From contig NZ_SMKT01000020.1 in NCBI RefSeq assembly GCF_004348735.1, forward strand, positions 1 to 64,000: DNA of 64,000 nt, written 5' to 3'. How positions within the stretch are numbered: the first letter of the stretch is position 1; every line of letters starts with the position of its first letter. Shown piece by piece: positions 7,763 to 16,677 of this stretch. A program made the translations under genes and the position numbers. The notes under the pieces are model-generated. The model was not told the DNA's origin. It saw nothing but the letters and a program-made list of their open reading frames with translations, and did no database searches. The stretch is from Actinomadura sp. KC06 (GTDB lineage Bacteria; Actinomycetota; Actinomycetes; Streptosporangiales; Streptosporangiaceae).

Positions 7763-9169
7763 ATGGCCAGGACCGCCGAGGGAACCCCTGGCGCTCCCCA
7801 CATCCTCATCGTGGGTGGCGGCTATGTGGGCATGTACACCGCCCTGCGACTGCAGAAGAAGCTCAAGCGCGAGCTCAAGCGGGGCGAGGTCAAGGTCACC
7901 GTCGTGGACCCCAACTCGTACATGACGTACCAGCCGTTCCTTCCCGAGGCCGCCGCCGGGAACATCTCCCCGCGGCACGTCGTCGTCCCGCTCCGCCGGG
8001 TGCTGCCGAAGTGCACCGTCCGCAAGGCGCGGGTCACCGAGCTGAACCACGACGAGGGATGGGCGATCGTCCAGCCGCTGGCCGGGCCGCCGGAGCGGAT
8101 CTCCTACGACTACCTCGTCATGGCCGCGGGCGCGGTGCCGCGGCTGCTGCCGATCCCCGGGCTCGCCGAGAACGGCATCAGCCTGAAGACGGTCGGCGAG
8201 GCCATCCACCTGCGCAACCACGTCCTGGAGCAGCTGGAGATCGCGGAGTCGACCAACGACGAGGAGATGCGCCGCAAGGCGCTGACCTTCGTGTTCGTCG
8301 GCGGCGGGTTCGCCGGCGTCGAGGCGGTCGCCGAGCTGGAGGACATGACCCGCGACGCCACCAAGTACATGCGCAAGGTCACCCCGCAGGACCTGCGGTT
8401 CGTCCTCGTCGAGGCGACCGACCGCATCCTGCCCGAGGTCGGCCCCGACATGGGCCGGTGGACCGCCGAGCAGCTCCGCGGCCGCGGCATCGCCGTGAAG
8501 ATGAACACCCTCCTCAAGTCGGCGGTCGGCGGCCGGATCGAGCTGTCGGACGGCAGCGCCTTCCAGGCCGGGACGCTGGTGTGGAACGCGGGCGTCAAGG
8601 CGTCCCCGGTCGTCCGGCACGGCGACCTGCCCGTGGACGAGAAGGGCCGCGTCAAGGGCACCGAGTACCTGACCATCGAGGGCCTCGTCCGCGCGTTCAC
8701 CGCCGGCGACAACGCCGCGATCCCGGACCTGACGCAGGACGGCGAGTTCTGCCCGCCGAACGCGCAGCACGCCGTCCGGCAGGCCAAGGTCCTCGGCGAC
8801 AACATCGTCCGGTCGCTGCGCGGCAAGACGCTCAAGCCGTACGTGCACGGCAACCTCGGCACGGTCGCCGGCCTCGGCCTGCACAAGGGCGTGGCCAACC
8901 CGCTCGGCTTCAAGCTGAAGGGCTGGCCCGCGTGGTTCTTCCACCGGACCTACCACGGCGCGATGGTCCCGACGTTCAACCGCAAGATCCGCGTCGTGGC
9001 GGACTGGACGCTCGCGCTGTTCCTCAAGCGCGAGACCGTCTCGCTCGCCATCGTCGAGCAGCCCCGCGCCGACTTCGAGCTGGCGGCCCTGGACGACGCC
9101 CGCGCCAAGGCCAAGATCGCCGAAGCCGCCGCCACCACCGAAACGAACCCCGCCGAAACCGCGGCCTGA
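7763..9169 (+). CDS. ndh: type II NADH:quinone oxidoreductase
   Basis: A 468-aa single-subunit, non-proton-pumping NADH dehydrogenase on the inner face of the membrane. It passes electrons from NADH through FAD to the quinone pool. The FAD dinucleotide fold is at residues 16-22 (GGGYVGM), the NADH-binding fold is FVGGGFAGVEAVAEL near residue 175, and AGDNAA with PPNAQHA near residue 320-340 is the usual C-terminal FAD contact. The length matches mycobacterial Ndh. I chose the ATG at 7763 over earlier in-frame starts because TTGGAGG sits 5 nt before it and the Rex operator lies just upstream of that point. Confidence 0.93.
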   Translation: MARTAEGTPGAPHILIVGGGYVGMYTALRLQKKLKRELKRGEVKVTVVDPNSYMTYQPFLPEAAAGNISPRHVVVPLRRVLPKCTVRKARVTELNHDEGWAIVQPLAGPPERISYDYLVMAAGAVPRLLPIPGLAENGISLKTVGEAIHLRNHVLEQLEIAESTNDEEMRRKALTFVFVGGGFAGVEAVAELEDMTRDATKYMRKVTPQDLRFVLVEATDRILPEVGPDMGRWTAEQLRGRGIAVKMNTLLKSAVGGRIELSDGSAFQAGTLVWNAGVKASPVVRHGDLPVDEKGRVKGTEYLTIEGLVRAFTAGDNAAIPDLTQDGEFCPPNAQHAVRQAKVLGDNIVRSLRGKTLKPYVHGNLGTVAGLGLHKGVANPLGFKLKGWPAWFFHRTYHGAMVPTFNRKIRVVADWTLALFLKRETVSLAIVEQPRADFELAALDDARAKAKIAEAAATTETNPAETAA

Positions 9170-9186
9170 CCACTCGTCCGACACAA

Positions 9187-9224
9187 GACGCCCCTGCGGC
9201 CGGTCACCCGGCCGCAGGGGCGTC
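9187..9224. terminator. bidirectional hairpin terminator between ndh and the ABC permease
   Basis: A perfect 17-bp stem (GACGCCCCTGCGGCCGG / CCGGCCGCAGGGGCGTC) with loop TCAC separates two convergent genes, 17 bp after the ndh stop and 23 bp after the permease stop. Confidence 0.85.
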
Positions 9225-9247
9225 TCGTCGTTAGGGGTGTTGCGGCG

Positions 9248-10057
9248 TCAGGCGCGCTTCTTGAAGGCGCGGAGGGAGAGCGGGGCGAAGACCAAGGAGA
9301 TTCCGACGCCCCAGGCCAGCGCGACCCACGCGCTCTCCAGGACGGGGCCGCCGACCAGCAGGCCGCGCATCGCCTCCACCAGCTTCGTCACCGGGCTGTT
9401 GTCCATCACCCAGGCCACCGGGCCGGGGATGCCGTCGGTGTTCGGGATGAACGCGGTGCTCAGGAAGCTCAGCGGGAAGATCACCACGAAGCCGAAGATC
9501 TGCACCTTCTCCGGCTCGTTGACCTTCATCGCGATGTAGACCGACGTCCAGGAGAACAGGATCGCGAAGGTCAGCAAGAGCACGAACGCCGTCACCAGGG
9601 CGAAGACGCTGGTCTCGATCCGGAAGCCGATCGCGAAGCCGACCACGAGCAGGATCGCCATCGACCACGCCTGCTTGGCGGTGTCGGCGATGATCCGCCC
9701 GGCGAGCGGTGCGCTGCGCGAGATCGGCAGACTTCGGAACCGGTCGAAGACGCCCTTGGTGATGTCGGTGTTCAGACCGAAGCCCGTGCTCATCCCGGCG
9801 AACAGGGCGTTCTGCGCGATGATGCCGGGAATCACGACGGGCAGGTACGCGTCGACGCTGCCCGCCATCGCGGGGCCGAACACGTACGCGAACAGCAGCA
9901 CGAACATGATGGGCTGGATCGACAGGTCAAGCAGCTCCATCGGGTTGTGCTTGATCTGGACGAGGTTGCGCCAGGCCAGGGTGAGCGTGTTGCGGACGGC
10001 GGTGCCGGGCGCGACCCGCTTGGACAGCTCCTGCGGCGCGAACGTCGCGGTCGTCAT
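9248..10057 (-). CDS. DrrB-like ABC-2 transporter permease
   Basis: A 269-aa, six-helix ABC-2 type permease of the daunorubicin-resistance DrrB family. Typical features are NTLTLAWRNLVQIKHNP at the N-terminus, VFDRFRSLPISRSA in the cytoplasmic loop and FIPNTDGIPGPVAWVMDNSP near the C-terminus. It starts at an ATG overlapping the stop of the ATPase gene (ATGA), so the two are translationally coupled and form one exporter. The substrate is likely a hydrophobic drug or lipid; no biosynthetic genes nearby identify it. Confidence 0.9.
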   Translation of the reverse strand: MTTATFAPQELSKRVAPGTAVRNTLTLAWRNLVQIKHNPMELLDLSIQPIMFVLLFAYVFGPAMAGSVDAYLPVVIPGIIAQNALFAGMSTGFGLNTDITKGVFDRFRSLPISRSAPLAGRIIADTAKQAWSMAILLVVGFAIGFRIETSVFALVTAFVLLLTFAILFSWTSVYIAMKVNEPEKVQIFGFVVIFPLSFLSTAFIPNTDGIPGPVAWVMDNSPVTKLVEAMRGLLVGGPVLESAWVALAWGVGISLVFAPLSLRAFKKRA

Positions 10058-11046
10058 GCGGACGCCCCTTCCTTGTCGGCGGCCTGGGCCAGCTCGTCGG
10101 CCTCGGCGTCGATGTCGTCGGTGTGGTGGCCGGTGAGGGCGAAGAACACCTCGTCCAGGCTGGACTTGCGCAACGACAGCTCGCCGACGGCGACGCCCGC
10201 GTCGTCGAGGCGGCGGACGACGGCGGGCATCAGCTGCGGGTCGGTGATTGGCGTGCTGACCAGGCCGTCGCGGACCTCCGGGACGGCCTCGGCCAGGTCG
10301 CCGACGATCCGCGCCACGGCGTCCTGGTCGGCCGCGTTGACGGGGCGGACCTCCAGCACCTGCCCGCCGACCTGCGACTTCAGCATGTCGGACGTGCCGT
10401 GCGCGATGATCTGGCCGCGGTCGATGACGACGATGTCGTCGGCCAGCTGGTCGGCCTCCTCCAGATACTGCGTGGTCAGCAGGACGGTGACGCCGTCGTC
10501 GGTCAGGCCGCGGACGATGTCCCACAGGCCGTTGCGGCTGCGCGGGTCGAGGCCCGTGGTCGGCTCGTCGAGGAACAGGATCTGCGGCCGTCCGACCAGG
10601 CTCGCGGCGAGGTCGAGACGGCGGCGCATCCCGCCCGAGTACGTCTTGGCGGCGCGCTCGGCGGCCTCGGTGAGCTGGAACCGCTCCAGCAGCTCGGCGG
10701 CCCGCGCCTTGGAGTCGCGGCGGGGAATGCCGAGCAGGCGGGCGATCAGCACGAGGTTCTCGGTGCCGGTGAGCATCTCGTCCACCCCGGCGTACTGGCC
10801 GGTCAGGCCGATGAGCTGCCGGACCTTGTGCGCGTCCTTGACCACGTCGTACCCGCCGACGCTGGCGCTGCCCCCGGTCGGGTCGATCAGCGTGGCGAGG
10901 ATCCGGGTCATGGTGGTCTTGCCCGCGCCGTTCGGACCCAGTACGCCGAGGACCGTTCCGGCCTCGGCGGTGAGGGAGACGCCCGCCAGCGCCTGGGTCT
11001 CACCGAACCGCTTCTCCAGGCCGTCGGCCTGGATGGCGTACGTCAT
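10054..11046 (-). CDS. DrrA-like ABC transporter ATP-binding protein
   Basis: A 330-aa ATPase partner of the permease. Walker A is GPNGAGKTT (near residue 38), the signature is YSGGMRRRLDLA, Walker B is ILFLDEPTTGLDP, and the C-terminal DrrA domain ends after SSLDEVFFALTGH. AGGAGA precedes the ATG at 11046 at good spacing. The open frame continues upstream without supporting signals, so I kept this start. First gene of a two-gene operon. Confidence 0.92.
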   Translation of the reverse strand: MTYAIQADGLEKRFGETQALAGVSLTAEAGTVLGVLGPNGAGKTTMTRILATLIDPTGGSASVGGYDVVKDAHKVRQLIGLTGQYAGVDEMLTGTENLVLIARLLGIPRRDSKARAAELLERFQLTEAAERAAKTYSGGMRRRLDLAASLVGRPQILFLDEPTTGLDPRSRNGLWDIVRGLTDDGVTVLLTTQYLEEADQLADDIVVIDRGQIIAHGTSDMLKSQVGGQVLEVRPVNAADQDAVARIVGDLAEAVPEVRDGLVSTPITDPQLMPAVVRRLDDAGVAVGELSLRKSSLDEVFFALTGHHTDDIDAEADELAQAADKEGASA

Positions 11047-11376
11047 GTGATCTCCTAGGTGAATTTCGTTTCGCCGGACGTCTCCGCCCCTCAGACGAGG
11101 GAGCAGCCCAAAATATGTGGTGTCCGGGGTGGTGTGCATCCAGTTTTTCCGCCGCCCCGGCCAAGCTCCGCCGGTGGCGCCTGACGCGCCCACAACATCG
11201 CATGGACCACTGACAAAACGCTGACGGCCGCCGGATTGTGCCCGCGACCGCGGATTCCGGCGTGCGCGCCGCGGCGAGCTCCGCGCCCGCGCCCCGGCGG
11301 GTTCCGTGCCCAGGGACCGGGTTTTCGCGCAGGGAGAAACGGCTGGAGGGCGCCTCCGGCGTTCTAAACTCGCGGT
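11047..11376. other. 330-bp divergent intergenic region
   Basis: No gene seen. It separates the DrrAB-type operon from the PH-domain genes. On the plus strand TAAACT (11365-11370) lies 6 nt before the GTG at 11377 and looks like the -10 of a leaderless mRNA. On the minus strand an AT-rich patch around 11110-11120 (CATATTTTGG) is the only -10-like stretch for the ABC operon. Confidence 0.4.
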
Positions 11377-11937
11377 GTGACGTCGGTGCGGCGCAGTCAC
11401 CAGAAGGACGGCGGGGGGCCGCACCCGCCGCGCTTGCGGCCGCCCGAACACCGGGTGTCGCGCCGCGCGATCGCGCACTGGGCCATCGAGTACCTGCTGC
11501 TGTGGGGCCTCGCGTTCGGGCTCGCGCTCGGCGTGGCCGCCTGGCTGGGCGACTCCGGATGGAGCGGGATGCCCGCGTGGCTGTCGGGACGGGTCGGCTG
11601 GCTGCCCTACATCGTCGGCACGGCGGGGCTGCTCATGGTGACCGTCGCGCCCGTCTGGCGTTACCGCGTCCACCGGTGGGAGGTCAGCGCCGACGTCGTC
11701 TACACCCGGACGGGCTGGTTCAGCCGCGAATGGATGCTGGTCCCCGTAGGGCGGATCCAGACCGTCGACACCGGGCAGGGCTGGATCGAACGGCTGCTGG
11801 GCCTCGCCACGATCAAGGTGAACACGGCCTCGCACACCGGGTCGTCCGAGGTCGCCGGGCTTCCGGTGGACGTTGCGACCCATCTGGCAGAGGACCTCGC
11901 GCACCGCGCGCACGATCTCCGCGACGACGCGACGTGA
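11377..11937 (+). CDS. PH-domain (YdbS-like) membrane protein
   Basis: A 186-aa protein with two membrane helices (about residues 38-58 and 73-92) followed by a bacterial pleckstrin-homology (bPH2, DUF304) domain. The domain includes VVYTRTGWFSREWMLVP and VGRIQTVDTGQGWIERLLGL, typical of the YdbS family. The start GTG lies 6 nt after a TAAACT -10 box, suggesting leaderless translation. Its stop overlaps the start of the next PH-domain gene, so the pair is probably one operon and possibly one complex. In Bacillus the YdbST pair affects sensitivity to antimicrobial peptides; the role here is unknown. Confidence 0.85.
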   Translation: MTSVRRSHQKDGGGPHPPRLRPPEHRVSRRAIAHWAIEYLLLWGLAFGLALGVAAWLGDSGWSGMPAWLSGRVGWLPYIVGTAGLLMVTVAPVWRYRVHRWEVSADVVYTRTGWFSREWMLVPVGRIQTVDTGQGWIERLLGLATIKVNTASHTGSSEVAGLPVDVATHLAEDLAHRAHDLRDDAT

Positions 11938-13526
11938 ACGTCCGGGACGGCGACCAGGGGCCCGAACCCGCGGCGCACGACCGGACCGCCGGCTCTCCGT
12001 CCAACGGCCATCGCGACGGCGGCCATGGCGACGGCGCCCATCGCGACGGCGACCACCTGGTGGGCGCCACCGTCCCGCCCGGATCGAACGGGACGGGGCC
12101 GCAGGAGGCCGGTCACACGCAGCGGCTGCATCCGCTCACGTTCGTCGTCGGGGCCGTCCGGGAGCTCATCGCCCTGGTCCTGGCCGGCGCGACGGGACTT
12201 CTCGTCGGCGGGCTGTCCACGGCGTTCTACTTCACTCTCGCCGGGCTGGCGTTCGGGCTGATCTTCCACGTCGCGAGCTGGGTGACGTTCACCTACGTCC
12301 TGTACGGCGACCGCATCGAGCTCCGGCGGGCGCTCATCGGACGGTCGGTCAAGACCATCCCGCGCGACCGGATCCGGGGCGTGGACATCAGCGCGTCCCT
12401 CCCGCACCGGCTGCTCGGCCTCGCGGTCCTCCACATCGACGCGGGCGCGGACGGCGGCGAGGGGACGCTGAACGCCGTCTCCCGGCAGGAGGCCGAACGG
12501 CTCCGCGGGATCCTCCTGGCCAGGGACGCGCCCGCGCCGCCGCGCCGCGTCCTCGCCCGCATGCGGCGCCGCTGGTACGTGTACGCGCCGCTGAGCGGCG
12601 CCTACCTGCTCACGCCGTTCGCGCTGGCCGGAAGCCTGGTCGGCACCGTCTACAACCTCGGCGACGACCTCGGCCTCATCACGCGGGAACGGGTGGAGAA
12701 CTTCGGCCATGACGTGGTGGGCCTCTCCACCGCCCTCGTCGTGGCGCTGGCCATCCTCGTCCTGATCGCGATGCCGGTCATGTCGGTGATCGTCTTCACG
12801 CTGTTCAACTGGGACTTCACCGTCCACGAGCGGGACGGCTCCGTCGTCGTGGAGCGCGGCCTGCTCACCCGCCGCAGCGTCTCGCTCGAACGGCGGCGCC
12901 TGCGCGGGGTCGAACTCGCCGACAACCCGTTCGAGCGGGTGGCCGGCGTGACCCGCCTCGGCGCGCTGATCACCGGCCTCGGCGACGCCGCCCATCGCGG
13001 CCGGCTCCTGCCCGCCGCGCCGCGCATGGTCGCCGAATCGCTTGCGGCGCGCGTCGTCGGGAACGTCCCCGGCCCGCTGATCGCCCACCCGCCCGCCGCG
13101 CGGGGACGTCGCCTGGTCCGCGCCGTGGCGGGTCCGGTCGGTGTCGCGGGCCTCGCCGTCCTGGCTGGTCAGCCCTGGGTCGTTTACGTGTGCGCCGTGT
13201 TCGCCGTCCTCGCGGTCCCGCTCGGATTGGACCGCTACCGCCAGCTCGGCCACGTCACTGACGGCGGACGCCTCAGCGTCAGGTCAGGCTCGCTGCGGCG
13301 CCGCCAGGTGGTCGTCGAGCACGACGCCATCATCGGGTGGCGCATCCGCCGGACCCTCTTCCAGCGCAGGCTCGGCCTGGCGACGCTGTTCGCCGCCGTC
13401 GGCGCCGGAGACGGCGGCTACTCCGCAACGGACATGGCCGAGGAGGACGCCGTGGCCCTGGCCGCGGGCATCACCCCGGCCTGGCTGGCGCCGTTCCTGG
13501 AGTCCCCGCCCGACGCCCGCCCCTGA
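11934..13526 (+). CDS. PH-domain (YdbT-like) membrane protein
   Basis: A 530-aa protein with a His/Gly/Asp-rich, disordered N-terminus, two pairs of membrane helices (about 75-125 and 225-290) and repeated bPH2 (DUF304) domains. Signature strings are YGDRIELRRALIGRSVKTIP, GLLTRRSVSLERRRLRGVEL and GSLRRRQVVVEHDAIIGWRI, each opening one domain. GTG overlaps the previous stop (GTGA). It forms the second half of a YdbS/YdbT-type pair. Confidence 0.85.
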   Translation: MNVRDGDQGPEPAAHDRTAGSPSNGHRDGGHGDGAHRDGDHLVGATVPPGSNGTGPQEAGHTQRLHPLTFVVGAVRELIALVLAGATGLLVGGLSTAFYFTLAGLAFGLIFHVASWVTFTYVLYGDRIELRRALIGRSVKTIPRDRIRGVDISASLPHRLLGLAVLHIDAGADGGEGTLNAVSRQEAERLRGILLARDAPAPPRRVLARMRRRWYVYAPLSGAYLLTPFALAGSLVGTVYNLGDDLGLITRERVENFGHDVVGLSTALVVALAILVLIAMPVMSVIVFTLFNWDFTVHERDGSVVVERGLLTRRSVSLERRRLRGVELADNPFERVAGVTRLGALITGLGDAAHRGRLLPAAPRMVAESLAARVVGNVPGPLIAHPPAARGRRLVRAVAGPVGVAGLAVLAGQPWVVYVCAVFAVLAVPLGLDRYRQLGHVTDGGRLSVRSGSLRRRQVVVEHDAIIGWRIRRTLFQRRLGLATLFAAVGAGDGGYSATDMAEEDAVALAAGITPAWLAPFLESPPDARP

Positions 13527-13541
13527 CCTGCGCGCGGAAGG

Positions 13542-15233
13542 CTACTCGGGACGCCGGGCGCCGAACATGATCTCGTCCCAGGACGGCACGGAGGCGCGCT
13601 TGCCCTTGGCCTTGCGGCGCCGTGCCGGACGCGGCGCGCCCGCCGGCTCGCCGTTCGCGGCGGCCGCCGGCGCGGGCGACCCGGTCGCCGGCTTCTCCTG
13701 CGCGGCCGCGGGCATGGCGGGACGGCCGGCCGGCTTCTTCTTCGCCGGCGTCCGCGGAGCCTGCCGTTGCGCGGGACGCTGCGCCGCCGCGGGCTTCTTC
13801 TCCCGCGCGGGCTTCTCCTCCTCGGCGGGTTCGGACGGCGCGGGCCGCGCGGGCTCGGGCCTGCGCCGCGGAGCCGCCGCACTGGACGCCTTCTCCGCCG
13901 GTGCCTCTTCGGCGGTCTCCTGCTCACGGTCGGATTCGTCTTGTTCGTCGGCGCGCTCGTCCGTGACCGTCTCCGCCTCGGCGGCGTCGCGATCGTCTTG
14001 GTCGTCCTCTTCCTTGGGACGGACGGTCTCGCTCTCGCTCTCGATCTCGGGCGCCGCGTCCTGCTCGGCGGCGGCCTCAGCCTCGGCGGGGGTTTCGCGC
14101 GTGTCGGTGTCGCGCGGCTCGTCGGCCTCGCGCGTCTCGCTCGGCGGGGCGGCTTCGGGGGCCTGTGCCGCCGCCTCGCTGGGCCTGACGGGCTCGGTCG
14201 TGTCGCGTCCCAGAGCGGCCTCGCCCGGCTCGTGCGACTCGTGCGATTCGGGCGTCTCGTCGCGGTCGGCGGTTTCCGCGGGCTCGGCCGGGGCGGCCTG
14301 TTCGCGGGCGCCGGTCGGACGGAGCGAGGCAGGCGTACGCGTAGCAGGTTCGACGCGCTCGTCCGATTCGCGCGGCTGGACGGCCTCGCGCAGCGAAGCG
14401 GCCTCGCTCGGCTGCCGGAACCGGGGGCGAGGTTCGGCCACGGGGCCGCGTTCGGCGACGTAGCCGCGGGGCTCGGCGGCGCGCAGCGGCTCGGGTGCAG
14501 GTGCAGGTGCGGGTGCGGCGTGCTGTTCGTGCGCGCCGGGCTGCTCGTGCTCGGCGGGCAGCCCGCGCGGCGCCGGGTCGCGGTCGCTGGACACGACCTT
14601 CATCGCGGGACGGCGCGGGACGAGCGGCGTGACGGTGTCGGAGAGCGGCTCCTCGTCCCAGTCGACGGCGGTGAGGCGCGCGGCGATCTCGTCCAGCGGG
14701 GAGACGAGGCGGCGGCGCGGGTCGAACGTCCACTCGGCGGCGTGCGGGCGGGCGTTGTCGAAGAAGGAGAGGCGGACGCGCCAGGTGTTGTCCTCGCACT
14801 TCCAGGAGTCCCATTCGACCTCTTCGAGGTCGACGCCGCCGCGGCCGAGGCGTTCCTCGACGGTCTCGCCGAGCGGCGGTCCCGGCGCCGACTCGCCGGG
14901 CCGGCGCACGGCGACGCGCTGCGCCTGCTGTGCCATGTATTCGCGTTCCTGCAGGACCGGACCCTCGAACCAGCGGACGCGCTCGACCGGGATGCCCGCC
15001 GACTCGGCGATCTCCTCCGCGGTCTCGCCGGAGCGGATACGGGCCTGGATCTCCTTGGGGCGCAAGGGACTCTCCACTTCGATCTCGAACTGGCCGAGGC
15101 GGGAGAAGTGCCCACGGACCGCGGCGCGGAGCCGGTCGTCGACGGGCAGGGTGAACCGGGTGCCTCGGCCCGCGGTGGCCAGGACGAGGTACGTACCGTC
15201 CTCGCTGACCGCGACGAGGCGCAGCTCCTGCAT
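13542..15233 (-). CDS. sepH: cell-division regulator SepH
   Basis: A 563-aa cytoplasmic protein. The N-terminal DUF3071 domain (residues 1 to about 190, starting MQELRLVAVSEDGTYLVLA) contains a helix-turn-helix-like motif (RPKEIQARIRSG, then AEEIAESAGIPVERVRW). In Streptomyces and mycobacteria SepH binds FtsZ and promotes Z-ring assembly. The C-terminus keeps the conserved SVPSWDEIMFG motif. Between them lies an acidic, Pro/Ala/Glu-rich linker of more than 300 residues, longer than I would expect for Streptomyces SepH. AGGAAGGA precedes the ATG at 15233. Confidence 0.93.
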   Translation of the reverse strand: MQELRLVAVSEDGTYLVLATAGRGTRFTLPVDDRLRAAVRGHFSRLGQFEIEVESPLRPKEIQARIRSGETAEEIAESAGIPVERVRWFEGPVLQEREYMAQQAQRVAVRRPGESAPGPPLGETVEERLGRGGVDLEEVEWDSWKCEDNTWRVRLSFFDNARPHAAEWTFDPRRRLVSPLDEIAARLTAVDWDEEPLSDTVTPLVPRRPAMKVVSSDRDPAPRGLPAEHEQPGAHEQHAAPAPAPAPEPLRAAEPRGYVAERGPVAEPRPRFRQPSEAASLREAVQPRESDERVEPATRTPASLRPTGAREQAAPAEPAETADRDETPESHESHEPGEAALGRDTTEPVRPSEAAAQAPEAAPPSETREADEPRDTDTRETPAEAEAAAEQDAAPEIESESETVRPKEEDDQDDRDAAEAETVTDERADEQDESDREQETAEEAPAEKASSAAAPRRRPEPARPAPSEPAEEEKPAREKKPAAAQRPAQRQAPRTPAKKKPAGRPAMPAAAQEKPATGSPAPAAAANGEPAGAPRPARRRKAKGKRASVPSWDEIMFGARRPE

Positions 15234-15657
15234 GCGTGTCCTTCCTGCCCTGTCTTCATGGCACGGAGGACCCCGGACCGGCCCGGCCTTGCTCTCACCG
15301 GCCGGCCGTCCGATGCCCACCGAGGGCGCATGCGTGCCCTTCCCCCGGGTTCCCGAGTCTCTCTTTCGGACACACCTGCTGCCAGCACCGTACCCGGCAT
15401 GTCCGAACATCGCCGCTCTCGAAGCCCCCTCCACGAGGTCGAAGAGGGCACCTGACCTAGCTTGCCGGTGACGCGACCGGCGGGACGCCGCCCCGCCTCA
15501 ATCTTGTCCATCTTTTTCCTCACGGTGCCTGACGGGCGCGCGCGGCTCCAACCGGCCCGGCGTTGCGATTGTCACGTTCGCTGGCGGAACAACCCGGATG
15601 TCCCGGTTAGTTTCTGTTCCGGGGATTCGACGGCGATGGACGAGGGGGATCAGAGGC
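15234..15657. other. 424-bp divergent intergenic region
   Basis: No gene seen between sepH and the DPNAT-repeat membrane protein. It contains an imperfect palindrome (AACCCGG-N4-CCCGGTT, about 15591-15608) just before a TTAGTTTC stretch that may be the promoter of the right-hand gene. Confidence 0.3.
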
Positions 15658-16671
15658 ATGCCGCGCAAGCTGCCGGACGTCAGCACGACGCAGCTGATCG
15701 CGAGCGCGGCGGCGACGGCGGCCGCGGCTTTGGGGGCGTCCTACCTGGGGGTGTACGGGACGATCATCGGCGCGGCGCTGATGAGCGTGATCTCGACGGC
15801 CGGGGCGGCGGTCGGCAAGCACTACCTCGACCAGGGCCGGGGACGGCTCAAGGAGCTGACCGAGCTCCAGGCGGCGGCGCGGCGGCGGGACGCGGCCGAA
15901 GGCGCGGCGGACGAGGCGACCAGCGCCGACCCGACCCGCACCGTGGTGTGGTCCGGCGACCCGAACGCCACCCGCCGGTTCGATCCGGCGTCCGGCGGCG
16001 ATCCCAACGCCACCCAGTTCGACCCCCTGGCCGGTGGTGATCCCAATGCCACCCGCTTCGACCCGCGGTCCGGCGGCGATCCGAACGCCACGCGTCGCGA
16101 CTTGCCGCCGGGCGCCGATCCGAGCTCCACGCGCCTGGACCCGGTGGACGCCGTCGCCGCCTCGCTCGCCGAGGCCGCGGGGGAGGACGCGGTGCGCCAG
16201 GCCGCCCGGCGGTCGGCGTGGCAGAACACGGTCGAGTGGGCCAGGGCGCACTGGGTGAAGCTCGCGGTGTCGTCGGCAGCGGTGTTCGCCATCGTGATCG
16301 TCGGGATCACGATCTACGAGGCGACCACCGGGCAGGCGCTCGGCAAGGGCGGCAATGGCCTGACCGTCACGCAGGTGCTGGGCGGCGGTGGCGGGCAGGC
16401 GGACGACGATCCGTCGCCGAGCCCGTCCGGCGACCCGAGCGGCCCGGGCGCCACGCCAGGCGAGACGCCGACCGGTGACACGCCGTCCACGCAGCCGACC
16501 ACACCGGACGGGCAGCCGACGACGCAGCCGACCCAGCGGCCCACCGACCAGCCGACGACCCCGCCCACGTCGTCGGTCCCGACGCCTCCGGACACTCCGG
16601 CGCCCACCGAGGGTCCGGACGGCGGCGGCCAGGAGCCGGGCGGCGCCGACCCGCAGGCGCCCGCCGGCTAA
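15658..16671 (+). CDS. two-helix membrane protein with DPNAT-repeat cytoplasmic loop
   Basis: A 337-aa protein. Residues about 10-55 are a hydrophobic Ala/Gly-rich helix region (LGASYLGVYGTIIGAALMSV), then come a charged helix and five tandem repeats with the core GDPNATRRFDP at about residues 98-160. A second helix (LAVSSAAVFAIVIVGITI, about 202-220) leads to a Pro/Thr/Gly-rich, presumably extracytoplasmic tail. The repeat Thr sits behind Asp-Pro-Asn and is followed by Phe or Asp at +3, a pattern suited to Ser/Thr kinases and FHA readers (inference). GAGGGGGATCAGAGG precedes the chosen ATG. Function unknown. Confidence 0.75.
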   Translation: MPRKLPDVSTTQLIASAAATAAAALGASYLGVYGTIIGAALMSVISTAGAAVGKHYLDQGRGRLKELTELQAAARRRDAAEGAADEATSADPTRTVVWSGDPNATRRFDPASGGDPNATQFDPLAGGDPNATRFDPRSGGDPNATRRDLPPGADPSSTRLDPVDAVAASLAEAAGEDAVRQAARRSAWQNTVEWARAHWVKLAVSSAAVFAIVIVGITIYEATTGQALGKGGNGLTVTQVLGGGGGQADDDPSPSPSGDPSGPGATPGETPTGDTPSTQPTTPDGQPTTQPTQRPTDQPTTPPTSSVPTPPDTPAPTEGPDGGGQEPGGADPQAPAG

Positions 16672-16677
16672 GCCGCC

